From Pisaster brevispinus (Eukaryota; Echinodermata; Asteroidea; Forcipulatida; Asteriidae): a stretch of 64,000 bases of DNA. Position 1 is the stretch's first letter; every line of letters begins with the position of its first letter. Both the position numbers and the translations under genes were made by a program. The notes under the pieces were generated by a model, which had not been told where the DNA came from, ran no database searches, and saw only the letters and a list, made by a program, of their open reading frames with translations. The DNA is taken from NCBI GenBank assembly GCA_023634235.1, contig JAMKCF010000060.1, forward strand, positions 1 to 64,000. Direction: 5' to 3'. Positions 48,481 to 60,994 of the stretch are shown here, in pieces.

Positions 48481-49939
48481 CCTTTTTAGTGCCATGTAAT
48501 TTGTCAATCCACTTACACCAATATACATCTTCCCTATTCATCCAAACTGTATCTATCGTGTCATGTCGTCTTTCCCCTTTGGATCCTATCAGTATCTATC
48601 TGTCTTACTCCTTATCAGCATCCCTCCCCTGTCTCCTGCTCTTGCACTTTTCTGAGGTTGAAATTGTAGATAGAGTTGCTGAAAGGACCCCTGACATGCC
48701 TGTTGTGGTTTTAAAGATTCATTACGACCCAAAGACCGTTATATAAAATTGTTGACCTTTGGCTGGAGTAATTTCATGCATACATCTTCTTTGTTTTTTT
48801 ATTGCAGTACATTCAAGATGATCTGACAATGAAATGCCTTGAGAGATGCACAAGCTCAGCCGAAGAAAACACTTGGCTTCCGTCTTAACCGTGAATTCAA
48901 CTACGTCATCGTCTGTCTGCATCAAGCAACCTCAAATCTGTAACTTATAGAATTCTAGGATATTAAGGTAGGGTTGTTACGTTAAAAATGCACATTGTAA
49001 AAGGGCCTGTTTACACAACATTTACAGGACATCATCGTCCTCACTACTAGTCATCACGTGATACTTTAAAACCACATGTACCAACGACTGTGCTTAAGCA
49101 TACAATAAATTATATGTATGCCAAGAAGATTTTTAACTTGTACAGAAGTGAATAGAGCATTCTGACAATGTCTTGTATAATGTAAACATACCTTGACTGT
49201 TTACCAGCGGCGTAGCCAGGGCTTTTTCGGTAGGGAGGGGGGAATGTGTTTGTCAGTGGGGGAAGGGGGCTCATGCTTTTAATTTGGAAGGGGGACGCTG
49301 CAGGGAGCCATCATCCTCTTATGGCATTTTGTGGCCGTGGTAGCGATCCCGATTGCGATCGTTCACTGCATTAGATTATACAAATTTGTTTTTTTGTATA
49401 CAAATTGCGATTTTCTTTTTTTTCGGGGGGGGGGGGGCAGCTGGGGGGGGGCATGTGCCCCTCCAGGCCTCCTTTTGGCCACAACGCTGCTGTACACGTT
49501 GTTAATACTACTGCTTTTTCATTGCATTTAGGTACTTTCAACTAGATTAAAAGAAATACAAAGCTAACTTTAATAGTGTATCACATCTAAAGGGACTGTG
49601 TATAATCTGTAATCATAAAACGTCTCTCGAAACTGATCACAGTCCTACTTTATAGAAACGTCAAGCTGCTACAACATCTTATAATTTTCAGAACAAACTC
49701 ACTAATTACGTGTAGGTCAGCTGTGATGATGTTCGTTAGATTAATGTATGTATGTTATTACATGTAAGTTAAATTGTTTAGCATTGACCTAGCCTTTAAG
49801 ATGGTGTTACTTGTAGACACAAGTTTGCTGAGGTTTTAGTGTGCTATAAAGTAAGAAACCAATTTGTTCTGCACTGTGCAAATTCTACACTAAGACATTT
49901 TCCTGATTTTTTAAAAACTTCAATGACTAGCAGTCAGTA

Positions 49940-50046
49940 GCCGCTTGTGTCTGGTACCCTGTCTCCAAACGAACAACTCTGACTCACAGTGATATGTTAA
50001 CATTATTTACCAGACTAATTTTGCCAAACACAAAAAAGGTAAAAAA
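49940..50046 (+). other. Right-arm-specific insertion of about 105 bp (copy 1)
   Basis: Between 'agcagtcagta' and 'acatgtcaaacttgtc' the right arm holds about 105 bp that the left arm replaces with 'ccaaaat' (36220-36228). It repeats at 55690-55795 in tandem copy 2. No terminal repeats or target duplication recognised. Confidence 0.65.
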
Positions 50047-51949
50047 CATGTCAAACTTGTCTTCTAGGTTTAGGAATTAAAAGAACCCTCCCCCCTTCAT
50101 TTTGCTCTAAAAAACCATGGAGTTAAACATCAGATATTGCTAATATTTAGTGTTACCTTACAGATAAAGTTGGACAAAATGTGGAAATTGTAATTTAAGT
50201 TTTTATTTTCATGTTCAGTTTTTACTTTGTAATGTATGAAAATTGTTTATAGATCATTGGACGAGTACAGATTTGTTACAATTGTCTAAAAAAGACAGCG
50301 TTTGGCAGGTTTGACTGTACTCTGAGTCCGTTAGTCGGTCGGCAGTGACGTACACCCGCCATTCCTAGTTCCTCCTCCCGTCTCCACACACTGCACACAG
50401 CGGAGAGAGACAGAGTGACTGATCTTACATAGTAGACTAGTACGAAGTCGTTACTGTTTGGGGTGTTAACTGCAGTCCTGCACACCAGTTTTATTATCAC
50501 GAGTTTCTTTGAAATAGTTCAATGTCTCTGCTCAGAGCTTTTTGTGCCACAAACAAACTCACACTCACTGTCCCTCGAGTCGTAGACAGTTCAGAGATAT
50601 AGATCTGACGCCGTAGTGATGATTTTGTGTATAATTGTGTATACAACAACAACAACCATACTGTAGTCCTAACAATTTTTTTTCGAACCATGTGGAAACT
50701 TTGTGCTTTTGGCCAGTTCCACAACAACCATCACAACAAGCCCATTGCTACGAAATGAAATGGCATACAATACAAAATACAAGACATTCTGACCATACAC
50801 AGTTATCATGCAAATGGTTTGAAATAGCCGCTATCCATTGTGCCATCAGTGACAAGAGTTATGGATACTTTTTATGGGAATTCCTGTGAAACAAGGGATT
50901 TATGGCTAGGCCTTTTACAATTAGGCTTTAGAAGCATTAAGCCTACATGTACAATAAATTCTGTCAACTTTTGACCTGGCAGCAAACAAACCTGGTAAAT
51001 CGATTCAATATCAGTCCAACAACAAACAATTTTTTATTGCAAATATACAAGTACAGTAACTACCGGAATTTCAAATGAACAAAGGCATTCAAATGAAATA
51101 AAAGAAATAATATATGAGACAAACAAACAAAGCAAAAGTGACCTGATGACCTAGGTTGAAACAAGAAAGTAACTTTAAACTTGTAGTCACAGAAGTGAAG
51201 GACGAAAAGAGAAAGCTACTCTAGATAATTAAAGACAATATTTTTTTCATGAAAATTCTTGAAAAAACAAACAAATGAACTTGGCTTTGTTTCAATCAAT
51301 ATTATTACAAAAAGGAGGTCCATAGACTTGTGTGTTCAGAGAATAAGTGGTGCATGTAAACGGCAGAAAGTGTTGCGGTTTTGATGTGGTGACCAGGTTG
51401 TATTGCAATTCCTGTCATGTGAGATTTGTTCTTTTAACAATTTTTTGTTAGGACATTTGATTTCACCTTGCTAGTTTAAAACCACATAGTGCTTAAATCA
51501 TTGACTTTGAAAACTTTTTGTACTAGCATATGAAAATTTTCAATAAGTTAGATAGTTAAAATTGCATTAGGAACCAGATAAGGCCACAGGTGCACTCAAT
51601 GCTTAAATATTACTGCAACAGCCTGCATGAAGATTTCCATTTTGCTCAAATCTTTGTTTTCTATTTATCTCTTTTCACAGGATATTCTCGGTCCTTGTGC
51701 AGTGAGTTCCTACATAGTGATTCCATGAATGAAGATCATCAGCTTAAACTTCACTCATTCTTCAAGTTCTGGTGAGTTAAATAAAATATCTATATAAATC
51801 TATAACATGCAACAAATTTTTAACCACTATCTTTGATTAAAACTGAACGTCCGTCTGTGCTGTTACAGTGTATGTACCTTGCACTCCACCCCATAAATAC
51901 CCCTTAGTTCTACTGCCCAGGATCTACTCCCTTAATATACGGGACCCAT

Positions 51950-54235
51950 TTCTACAATCCTTGATCCAAAACACCCAACCCTAGCTTGCTGCTACTCTGG
52001 ACCCTCCCCAAACACTTTGCTGTCACTCTGGATCCTCCCCTTAAAAGTGTCCCCTTCTAGTGCCTTTCTGAATCAATTCCAAGTGCATCCCACTTTGCTG
52101 TCACTCTGGATCCACCCCCAACCTGTTACCCCTTTCTACTGCCCTACTGTACAAATCCCAAACATGCATCCCACTTTGCTGTCACTCTGGATCCTCCCCT
52201 AAAAGTTACCCCTTCTAGTGCCTTTGTGTATCAATTCAAAATGCATCCCACTTTGCTGTCACTCTGGATCCACCCCCAACCTGTTACCCCTTCTAGTGCC
52301 CTACTGTACAAATCCCAAACATGCATCCCACTTTGCTGCCACCCTGGATCCTCCCCTTACATGTTACCCAGTGTCTTCTGTATCAATTCCAAATGCATCC
52401 CACTTTGCTGTCACTCTGGATCCACCCCCAACCTGTTACCCCCTTCTACTGCCCTACTGTACAAATCCCAAACATGCATCCCACTTTGCTGCCACCCTGG
52501 ATCCTCCCCTTACATGTTACCCAGTGTCTTCTGTATCAATTCCAAATGCATCACACTTTGCTGTCACTAAGGATCCTCCTCCAACATGTTACCCCTTCTA
52601 CTGCCCTACTGTACAAATCCCAAGCATGCATCCCACTTTGCTGTCACTCTGGATCCTCCCCTAAAAAGTGTCCCATTGTAGTGCCTTTCTGTATCAATTC
52701 TAAATGCATCCCACTTTGCTGTCACTCTGGATCCATCCCAACCTGTTACCCCCTTCTACTGCCCTACTGTACAAATCCCAAACATGCATCCCACTTTGCT
52801 GTCACTCTAGATCCTCCTCTAAAAAGTGTCCCCTTCTAGTGCCTTTCTGTATCAGTTCCACGTGCATCCCACTTTGCTGTCACTCTGGATCCACCCCCAA
52901 CCTGTTACCCCCTTCTACTGCCCTACTGTACAAATCCCAAACATGCATCCCACTTTGCTGTCACTCTAAAAGTGACCCCTTCTAGTGGCTTTCTGTATCA
53001 ATTCCAAGTGCATCCCACTTTGCTGTCACTCTGGATCCTCCCCAAAGCTGTTACCCCTTTGATCCACTGCCCTACTGTAAAAATCCAAAACTGCATCCCA
53101 CTTTGCAGTCACTCTGGATCCTCCCCTTACATTAGACCCCTATCTACAACCCTACTGACCAAATCCCTAACATGCATCCCACTTTGCTGTCACTCTGGAT
53201 CCTCCCCTAAAAAGTGTCCCATTGTAGTGCCTTTCTGTATCAATTCCAAATGCATCCCACTTTGCTGTCACTCTAAAAGTGACCCCTTCTAGTGGCTTTC
53301 TGTATCAATTCCAAGTGCATCCCACTTTGCTGTCACTCTGGATCCTCCCCAAACCTGTTACCCCTTTGATCCACTGCCCTACTGTAAAAATCCAAAACTG
53401 CATCCCACTTTGCAGTCACTCTGGATCCTCCCCTTACATTAGACCCCTATCTACAACCCTACTGACCAAATCCCTAACATGCATCCCACTTTGCTGTCAC
53501 TCTGGATCCACCCCCAACCTGTTACCCCCTTCTACTGCCCTACTGTACAAATCCCAAACATGCATCCCACTTTGCTGCCACCCTGGATCCTCCCCTTACA
53601 TGTTACCCAGTGTCTTCTGTATCAATTCCAAATGCATCCCACTTTGCTGTCACTCAGGATCCTCCTCCAACATGTTACCCCTTCTACTGCCCTACTGTAC
53701 AAATCCCAAGCATGCATCCCACTTTGCTGTCACTCTGGATCCTCCCCTAAAAAGTGTCCCATTGTAGTGCCTTTCTGTATCAATTCCAAATGCATCCCAC
53801 TTTGCTGTCACTCTGGATCCACACCAACCGTTACCCCCTTCTACTGCCCTACTGTACAAATCCCAAACATGCATCCCACTTTGCTGTCACTCTGGATCCT
53901 AAAAGTGACCCCTTCTAGTGGCTTTCTGTATCAATTCCAAGTGCATCCCACTTTGCTGTCACTCTGGATCCTCCCCAAAGCTGTTACCCCTTTGATCCAC
54001 TGCCCTACTGTAAAAATCCCAAACTGTATCCCACTTTGCAGTCATTCTGGATCCTCCCCTTACATTAGACCCCTATCTACAACCCAACTGAACAAATCCC
54101 TAACATGCATCCCACTTTGCTGTCACTCTGGATCCTCCCCCAACATGTTACCCCTTCTACTGCCCTACTGTAAAAAACAAAAACACCCATCCCCACTTTC
54201 CTGTCACTCTGGATCCCCCAACATATTGCCACCTT
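51950..54235 (+). repeat. BamHI-rich minisatellite, right arm copy 2
   Basis: Copy of 46440-48480 within the tandem duplication, longer by 242 bp through two insertions: one at about 52808-52967 and one at about 53018-53099. Confidence 0.95.
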
Positions 54236-55689
54236 TTTAGTGCCATGTAATTTGTCAATCCACTTACACCAATATACATCTTCCCTATTCATCCAAACTG
54301 TATCTATCGTGTCATGTCGTCTTTCCCCTTTGGATCCTATCAGTATCTATCTGTCTTACTCCTTATCAGCATCCCTCCCCTGTCTCCTGCTCTTGCACTT
54401 TTCTGAGGTTGAAATTGTAGATAGAGTTGCTGAAAGGACCCCTGACATGCCTGTTGTGGTTTTAAAGATTCATTACGACCCAAAGACCGTTATATAAAAT
54501 TGTTGACCTTTGGCTGGAGTAATTTCATGCATACATCTTCTTTGTTTTTTTATTGCAGTACATTCAAGATGATCTGACAATGAAATGCCTTGAGAGATGC
54601 ACAAGCTCAGCCGAAGAAAACACTTGGCTTCCGTCTTAACCGTGAATTCAACTACGTCATCGTCTGTCTGCATCAAGCAACCTCAAATCTGTAACTTATA
54701 GAATTCTAGGATATTAAGGTAGGGTTGTTACGTTAAAAATGCACATTGTAAAAGGGCCTGTTTACACAACATTTACAGGACATCATCGTCCTCACTACTA
54801 GTCATCACGTGATACTTTAAAACCACATGTACCAACGACTGTGCTTAAGCATACAATAAATTATATGTATGCCAAGAAGATTTTTAACTTGTACAGAAGT
54901 GAATAGAGCATTCTGACAATGTCTTGTATAATGTAAACATACCTTGACTGTTTACCAGCGGCGTAGCCAGGGCTTTTTCGGTAGGGAGGGGGGAATGTGT
55001 TTGTCAGTGGGGGAAGGGGGCTCATGCTTTTAATTTGGAAGGGGGACGCTGCAGGGAGCCATCATCCTCTTATGGCATTTTGTGGCCGTGGTAGCGATCC
55101 CGATTGCGATCGTTCACTGCATTAGATTATACAAATTTGTTTTTTTGTATACAAATTGCGATTTTCTTTTTTTTCGGGGGGGGGGCAGCTGGGGGGGGGC
55201 ATGTGCCCCTCCAGGCCTCCTTTTGGCCACAACGCTGCTGTACACGTTGTTAATACTACTGCTTTTTCATTGCATTTAGGTACTTTCAACTAGATTAAAA
55301 GAAATACAAAGCTAACTTTAATAGTGTATCACATCTAAAGGGACTGTGTATAATCTGTAATCATAAAACGTCTCTCGAAACTGATCACAGTCCTACTTTA
55401 TAGAAACGTCAAGCTGCTACAACATCTTATAATTTTCAGAACAAACTCACTAATTACGTGTAGGTCAGCTGTGATGATGTTCGTTAGATTAATGTATGTA
55501 TGTTATTACATGTAAGTTAAATTGTTTAGCATTGACCTAGCCTTTAAGATGGTGTTACTTGTAGACACAAGTTTGCTGAGGTTTTAGTGTGCTATAAAGT
55601 AAGAAACCAATTTGTTCTGCACTGTGCAAATTCTACACTAAGACATTTTCCTGATTTTTTAAAAACTTCAATGACTAGCAGTCAGTAGC

Positions 55690-55795
55690 CGCTTGTGTCT
55701 GGTACCCTGTCTCCAAACGAACAACTCTGACTCACAGTGATATGTTAACATTATTTACCAGACTAATTTTGCCAAACACAAAAAAGGTAAAAAAC
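55690..55795 (+). other. Right-arm-specific insertion of about 105 bp (copy 2)
   Basis: Same sequence as 49940-50046, carried along by the tandem duplication; it therefore predates that duplication. Confidence 0.65.
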
Positions 55796-56369
55796 ATGTC
55801 AAACTTGTCTTCTAGGTTTAGGAATTAAAAGAACCCTCCCCCCTTCATTTTGCTCTAAAAAACCATGGAGTTAAACATCAGATATTGCTAATATTTAGTG
55901 TTACCTTACAGATAAAGTTGGACAAAATGTGGAAATTGTAATTTAAGTTTTTATTTTCCAGAACTGAGTTGTACTTTTATGTTAATCATGGGAATCAGTT
56001 TTTTCCCAACTATGCAAATACAAATGTGCCTTTTAGCCATTTTAAATGTTACTTTTTTGAATGCTGTTCTTGTAAAGCGTAATGTAGAACATTTTAGGCC
56101 GTTAAACCAGAGGGATTCTGAATTGTGTGTGTAATAAAATGGTGGAAATGTACGGACATGAAGTAAAGCATCTTAAAAGGGTGTTTAAAGAAATTTTAAA
56201 GACTTAAAACTGCACGTTGTGATTGTAAACAAAATAAATTTGTGTAATTTTTGTAGGAGAGCAATTTAAACATGATATTAAGCATTTCAAGTAACTTTAA
56301 AGCTCTTATTTCAACAATACAAACATTGAAATTGTTTTTTGGCACCAAATTTGCATATTTTAATTTTTT

Positions 56370-56560
56370 TTTTCCAAAATGAAAAAATAATTAACGAGCG
56401 TGCGTTTCAGCCGATTTTAGAAAAATGAAAGACCATAAATTTTTTGGTTTTTCATGTTTTTTTTTTTTGTTTTTGAAAATGAAAAATAATCAACGAGCGT
56501 GCGTTTCAGCTGATTTAAAAAAAATGAAAGACCGTTAATTTTACGGTTTTTCAATTTTTT
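56370..56560. repeat. Tandem block of about 115 bp, right arm
   Basis: Mirror of 35420-35632: two copies of 'aacgagcgtgcgtttcagc' next to T-runs that differ in length from the left arm. Confidence 0.8.
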
Positions 56561-56740
56561 TTTTTTTTTTGGGGGGAGATAAAAAAAATTTGTCCACCCC
56601 TCTTCTCTCTCTCTCCCCTGTCCGCCTCCCCTCTCCTTCCTCCGTCCTGGCCTGTCCCGCCTTGTGCGTCGTGCTTAGTGCATGTTAGTGCGTGTAAGTG
56701 TTAGTGCATGTCAATATACCTTATACCTCTATTCTTACCT

Positions 56741-56826
56741 TGTGACTTGCCGGGATTCGAACCCAAGCAGGTCTTCCGATCTTGCTCTCCCGTGCGTGAC
56801 CTTGTCCGCTAGGCCATCGGCGATCC
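56741..56826 (-). repeat. tRNA-derived SINE head, right arm
   Basis: Mirror of 35143-35225. A-box on the minus strand at 56816-56806, B-box at 56763-56753 reading GGTTCGAATCC, intact. Confidence 0.7.
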
Positions 56827-56920
56827 ACAGCAAACTAATAATTTTTAACCATGATGAATATTAGAACCACGTGATGTATATATAAACACACGTTTATACA
56901 TGTTAAATATATAGTGTAAC

Positions 56921-56980
56921 GGGCGCCCTCTGTTGATTGTGAAGGGCGCCCTCTGTTGATTGTGGAGGGCGCCCTCTGTC
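56921..56980 (-). repeat. GGGCGCCC repeat, three units, right arm
   Basis: Three 'gggcgccctctgttgattgt'-type units with period about 24 bp, against two in the left arm. Confidence 0.85.
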
Positions 56981-57159
56981 ATCAAAAAGTTTTTATTCAA
57001 AATTAACTTCCCCTGAAAAAAAAATCCCTTTTATAATGTGGAGATTAATTTCCTCGAAATTATTAAATATCTGTAGTGTCTTCGATATTTGACGTTTTTT
57101 AGGCAGTATAATTTTGTAGTAAAATAATATTTTCAAGTTTGACAGAAAATAAAAAAACA

Positions 57160-57810
57160 ATTTCGAAAGTTTAAATGCTGAAAGTGTATCTCTTTATTAA
57201 AAACGTTGTTCATAAACAAATTTAAATAGCATAAGTTTTTATTAATTTATTTCAAAGCATTTGCATTGTTTTTCTTTCTACAATTAAAATATAAAGATTC
57301 ACAGGATTCATATTTGTCACAAGATGTTTCCGCATAAATCATTTGTTTTGGTGCAAACATCTGGTGGAAAATAAAATGTGAAATTTTTTAAGCAGTCTGA
57401 TTTTGTTTTCTTTGCAAAATTAATATTTTCAAGTCTGACAGAAAATAAATTAACACAAACTTATCGGGAAAGTTTTGATCCTGAAAGTGTAACAATTTAT
57501 TAAAAACATTGTTTTATAAACAATTTACAATAGAAAGTTTTGTAAAATTTTGTAAAATTAATTTCAAAGTACTTGCATTGTTTTCTTCTACAATTAAAAA
57601 TATCAAAAGATTCAAAGGAACATTTGTTTAACATTTTTCACAAGATTTTTCCACATAAACCAGATGTTTGTGCAAACATCTTGTGGAAAATAACCTACAT
57701 TACACAATGTATTTCAAAGAATTGATCGAATTTGCAGTGTTTTCTTCTTTAATTAGATATTAAAAGCTTCAAATAAACATTTTCCACCAGATATGTCCCC
57801 ATAAATCAGA
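57160..57810. repeat. Tandem repeat of about 320 bp with hairpins, right arm
   Basis: Mirror of 34190-34850 with scattered substitutions and small indels, for example 'acattttt' for 'acatctt' variants. Confidence 0.8.
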
Positions 57811-58274
57811 AGTTATATTTTGCCGAACAATTATGTATAAGAAAATTAAATAAATAAATCAATAAATAAATTTTTTAAAAATGAATAAATACATAAATAC
57901 ATTTAAAAAAATTAGATACATAAATAAATAAACAATTAAATACATAACTAAATAAATTTAAAAAAAAAGAAAGAAAGATATAAAACAATTAATTAACATA
58001 AGAACTTAATACATAGCCCACAGAACTTGAATCCTTTTACATCCAGAACCACATACCCAATATCAAGTGGAACCCAGACTTATTGTCTAAAAATTCTTCA
58101 CGATGTTATCAAAGTTCTACAGAGCAAGTATGTATCCTAGGAACAGTCTGGTGCAGAATTTCTGGTGTTCTATCTTTGTTATTGTCAGGTGTTCCATCTG
58201 TGTTATCACCAACATGACTGCTACATTGTTCATGGTATCTATTCTGCAGAGGATCTGCTTTTCAACTGAATTCA

Positions 58275-58388
58275 CTACTGCAAAATATCATTTTTGCAAG
58301 GCTTGTTGCATTTTATAGATGGGTGCAAAGCGGCAATTTTTTCTTCTTGTAGATTCCAAAGCTCCCCGTGAGCCCAATCTTGATTTTC
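58275..58388 (-). pseudogene. Putative terminal coding exon, right arm (frame altered)
   Basis: Mirror of 33609-33734. Reads ENQDWAHGELWNLQEEK... from 58388 and stops after 37 codons at 58277-58275, because one extra A relative to the left arm moves the frame in the last residues. The acceptor 'cttgtttgtacag' is intact. Which arm carries the ancestral frame is unknown. Confidence 0.3.
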
Positions 58389-59764
58389 CTGTACAAACAA
58401 GAATAAATAATATTAATTCATTAATTCATTATCCAGAAAAGATTGCGAAAAGGGATCAGCAAAATAATTATGGTTTTCACAAACATCATTCTAATGGGTT
58501 TTCATTCTGTAACTGGACGCTATATTGTTATCGACTCCAGAATCATACTTTGATTTCATTCAAGTCTTTTTATGTTTTTCCTGTCAGTAGGAATGGTTTG
58601 TACACATGAGCACTGTTCCAACTAAAACATAAAATCCTTGGATGTCAAAGGAACCTTTATGTAATCACACAGACTGGTTGTTCTTGCTACAATAATATTC
58701 CTTTCCAATTTATTTATGTTTTGCACCTAGGCTTATTTCCCAAACAGTTAAACGAAACTTGCGATTTCCAGTTAACTGTTTCTACCATTCCAATCAAAGC
58801 TATAAGCCCGCAGATGTCAACACACTCTCCAGGTTTAATAGAATGCAACACCCACCCACTCCGAACGGTCACGAAACCAGGTCATAAAACCACAGACTCA
58901 GCACAGTGGCTTGCCTTTTAAGTGAAACAATTGTAAAAAAAAAACTGCAGAGGATTAAGATAAGACGTATTAGCATCTCAATAGGAGTGTCAATCATTCT
59001 CCGAAGACAGGGCTGGCTGGAGAATGTCTGGCTAACCTTAGATTTTCTCGGCCAATTTCAGCAACAACAAAACAAAATCATTCCATTTTATTAACACGCA
59101 TTTATATTCACGCATTTTTCCCTCATCCACTCAAACTAGGTTTTCTTTTTAGCTATTAATTCATTAAATTTCGTTTTTGTGCACACATAATTTCTTTTTT
59201 CTTATTAAGATTCGTTTCTGTCATTCTATTTCAAATACTCATGCAAGCGCACATGAATTTGTTGCTCGCTTGCGGTTTTGTCATTGTCGGCAAAAAAGTA
59301 CCGGTCAGCAAAGTTGTAACGTTGCTTGAATTGGCTTTTAAAAGAACTGGTTAGTGCCGACCAGCTAGATTAGCGTAGTTACAACACTGGTATTCGGATG
59401 TAATTTACAACCCCCCCCCCTCCTATATGTACGAAAAAATTACTTGGCCAAATAAACAGGGCGTCTTAAAGGAGTCCGACAGTTTTTCAGGCCGTCCAAA
59501 AATAAAATAGGGAGTACAAAAGACACCCGGATGCATTGCTGGCTGTCTCCTAAATTCTGAATAAATATTAAACTTGAAATACTGAATTTTGTAAGAAAAC
59601 TGTTGACGATTTATAAAAAAAATCAACCTGTTGATGGTTTGTTTTTAAAAATACCTTCTTATGAAAAAATTTAAAGCATGTTCAAATTTTGATCAAAAGT
59701 ACTAAAGAGAGGAGAGATATGGTTCTCAAAAGAAAACAAAAGAAGGTAACGGAGCAAAAATTGT

Positions 59765-60365
59765 CAAGTGTTAGGGTTAGGTTTTGTTATCGCAAGTCTT
59801 AAACTAATCAGCATACAAACTTAATTGGTAAGGGTTAGGTTTAGGGTTGGAGTTAGGGTTTGTGATCAAATTTTTTAGATTAATGAGCATAAAAACTTAC
59901 TTAGTAGGGCAAGGTTCAAGTTGTTGATCAAAATCTTTTTAATTAATAATGAGCATAAACACTTTCTTAGTAGGGTAAGGGTTAAAGTTGTTAATCAAAA
60001 TCAATTAATTAGTAATGAGCTTAAAAACTTACTTAAGGTAAGAGTTAAAGTTGTTGATTAAAATCTTTTAATTAATAATGAGCATCAACACTTACTTGGT
60101 AAGAGTTAGGGTTAAGGTTGGAGTTAAGGTTAGGGTTTTTAATGAAAAGTTTTAAATAAATGAGCATTAAAACTTACTTGGAGTTAATAAGGGTTAAGGT
60201 AAGGGCTTATGATCAAAGTAGTGTGACTCTGTTTTTCCATCAACTTCACTCTGAGACCCTCGATGGTAAAGTAATGACTTTAAAAACTTACTTGGTAAGG
60301 GTTAGGGTTAGGGTTTTTGATTTGAAGTTTTAATGACCATAAAAGCTTACTTTGGTAAGGGTTAT
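59765..60365 (-). repeat. Degenerate array with telomere-like TTAGGG words, right arm
   Basis: Mirror of 31680-32225. One additional unit ('ggttagggttagggttttt' and following, 60297-60340) is present compared with the left arm. Confidence 0.8.
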
Positions 60366-60683
60366 TGTTTGGGTTAAGGAGCACTAAAGAGTTGTTGATA
60401 ACACATTGTGAGAAACTACTCCCTCTGAAGTAGTGTAGTTTTAGAGTAAGAGATAATTTTCACCCCCAAAATTTGAATCTGAGAAAGACTTCACACATGA
60501 AGCCTTTCTCAGGCATCTGAAAGCACACAATTTATGCAACAAGGGTGTTTTTTCTTTCATTATTTTCATGCAACTTCAATGACCAATTGAGCCAAACTTT
60601 TATGCATATTTTATGCATGTGTTGGGATACACCAAGGGAGGATACTGATCTTTCATAATTAGCCAAAGTGTACCCTGCGTCTA
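60365..60683 (+). mobile_element. MITE related to the AAGGCAG family, right arm
   Basis: Mirror of 31363-31715, here reading plus-strand 'aagggtgttttttctttcat', 'ccaattgagcc', 'gtgttgggatacaccaa' and ending 'agccaaagtgtaccctg'. The central hairpin is retained. Confidence 0.6.
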
Positions 60684-60737
60684 AAGAGAGAATACATACA
60701 TTTCCCAAAAGAGAAAATAAAAAGAGAAGTTTTTTAC

Positions 60738-60994
60738 CTGTAAAACATGGTGCACACCTTGTCATCCTCCACCTCTGGGGATGTCTCTCCATCAACTGGT
60801 TCTATTCTGAGGTGTCTCCACTCTTGATCAACTTCTGCCTCATCTCACAGCTTCATCACTAACAGGTGAGCTGCTCAAAGTAGTGTGACTCTGTTTTTCC
60901 ATCAACTTCACTCTGAGACCCTCGATGGTAGAGTTGGCTTTCTCAGATGTTAGCACAGACTGGGCTTGTTTGGAATTCAATCACAAAAATACAA
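60738..60994 (-). ncRNA. Exon-like block of 257 bp, right arm
   Basis: Mirror of 31055-31311 with the same splice-like ends (CTGCAG acceptor at 60995, donor CAG|GTAAAA at 60738/60737) and the same length. No long frame. Confidence 0.3.

Larger units (their letters stand above)
44696..50204 (+). repeat. Tandem segmental duplication, copy 1 (5,509 bp)
   Basis: Starts at 'attttcatgttcag' (44696) and is followed immediately by copy 2. Offset to copy 2 is 5,509 bp at the start and rises to 5,751 bp after the minisatellite. Outside the minisatellite and homopolymers only rare differences are seen, for example 'gagcatttt' at 45026 against 'gagcttttt' at 50535. Confidence 0.95.
50205..55952 (+). repeat. 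Tandem segmental duplication, copy 2 (about 5,748 bp)
   Basis: Nearly identical to copy 1. The junction reads 'tttttattttcatgttcag'. The 6-bp word ATTTTC is shared by the copy start (44696-44701), the junction (50205-50210) and the copy end (55953-55958), which is what end-joining or template switching at microhomology would leave. It differs by two minisatellite insertions of about 160 and 82 bp (two units and one unit) and shorter G-runs. Confidence 0.95.

Noticed and set aside
46812..48489. Long plus-strand open frames (up to 253 codons) in the right-arm minisatellite; same at 52321-54240 and minus-strand frames at 37658-40190
   Set aside because: They consist only of the translated ~80-bp unit, several frames are open at once, and frames shift between units. 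This is low-stop repeat DNA, not a protein family.
48722..48925. 67-codon frame conserved in three places (37232-37435, 48722-48925, 54473-54676)
   Set aside because: Conservation is explained by the arm and tandem duplications as a whole; flanking non-coding DNA is equally conserved.
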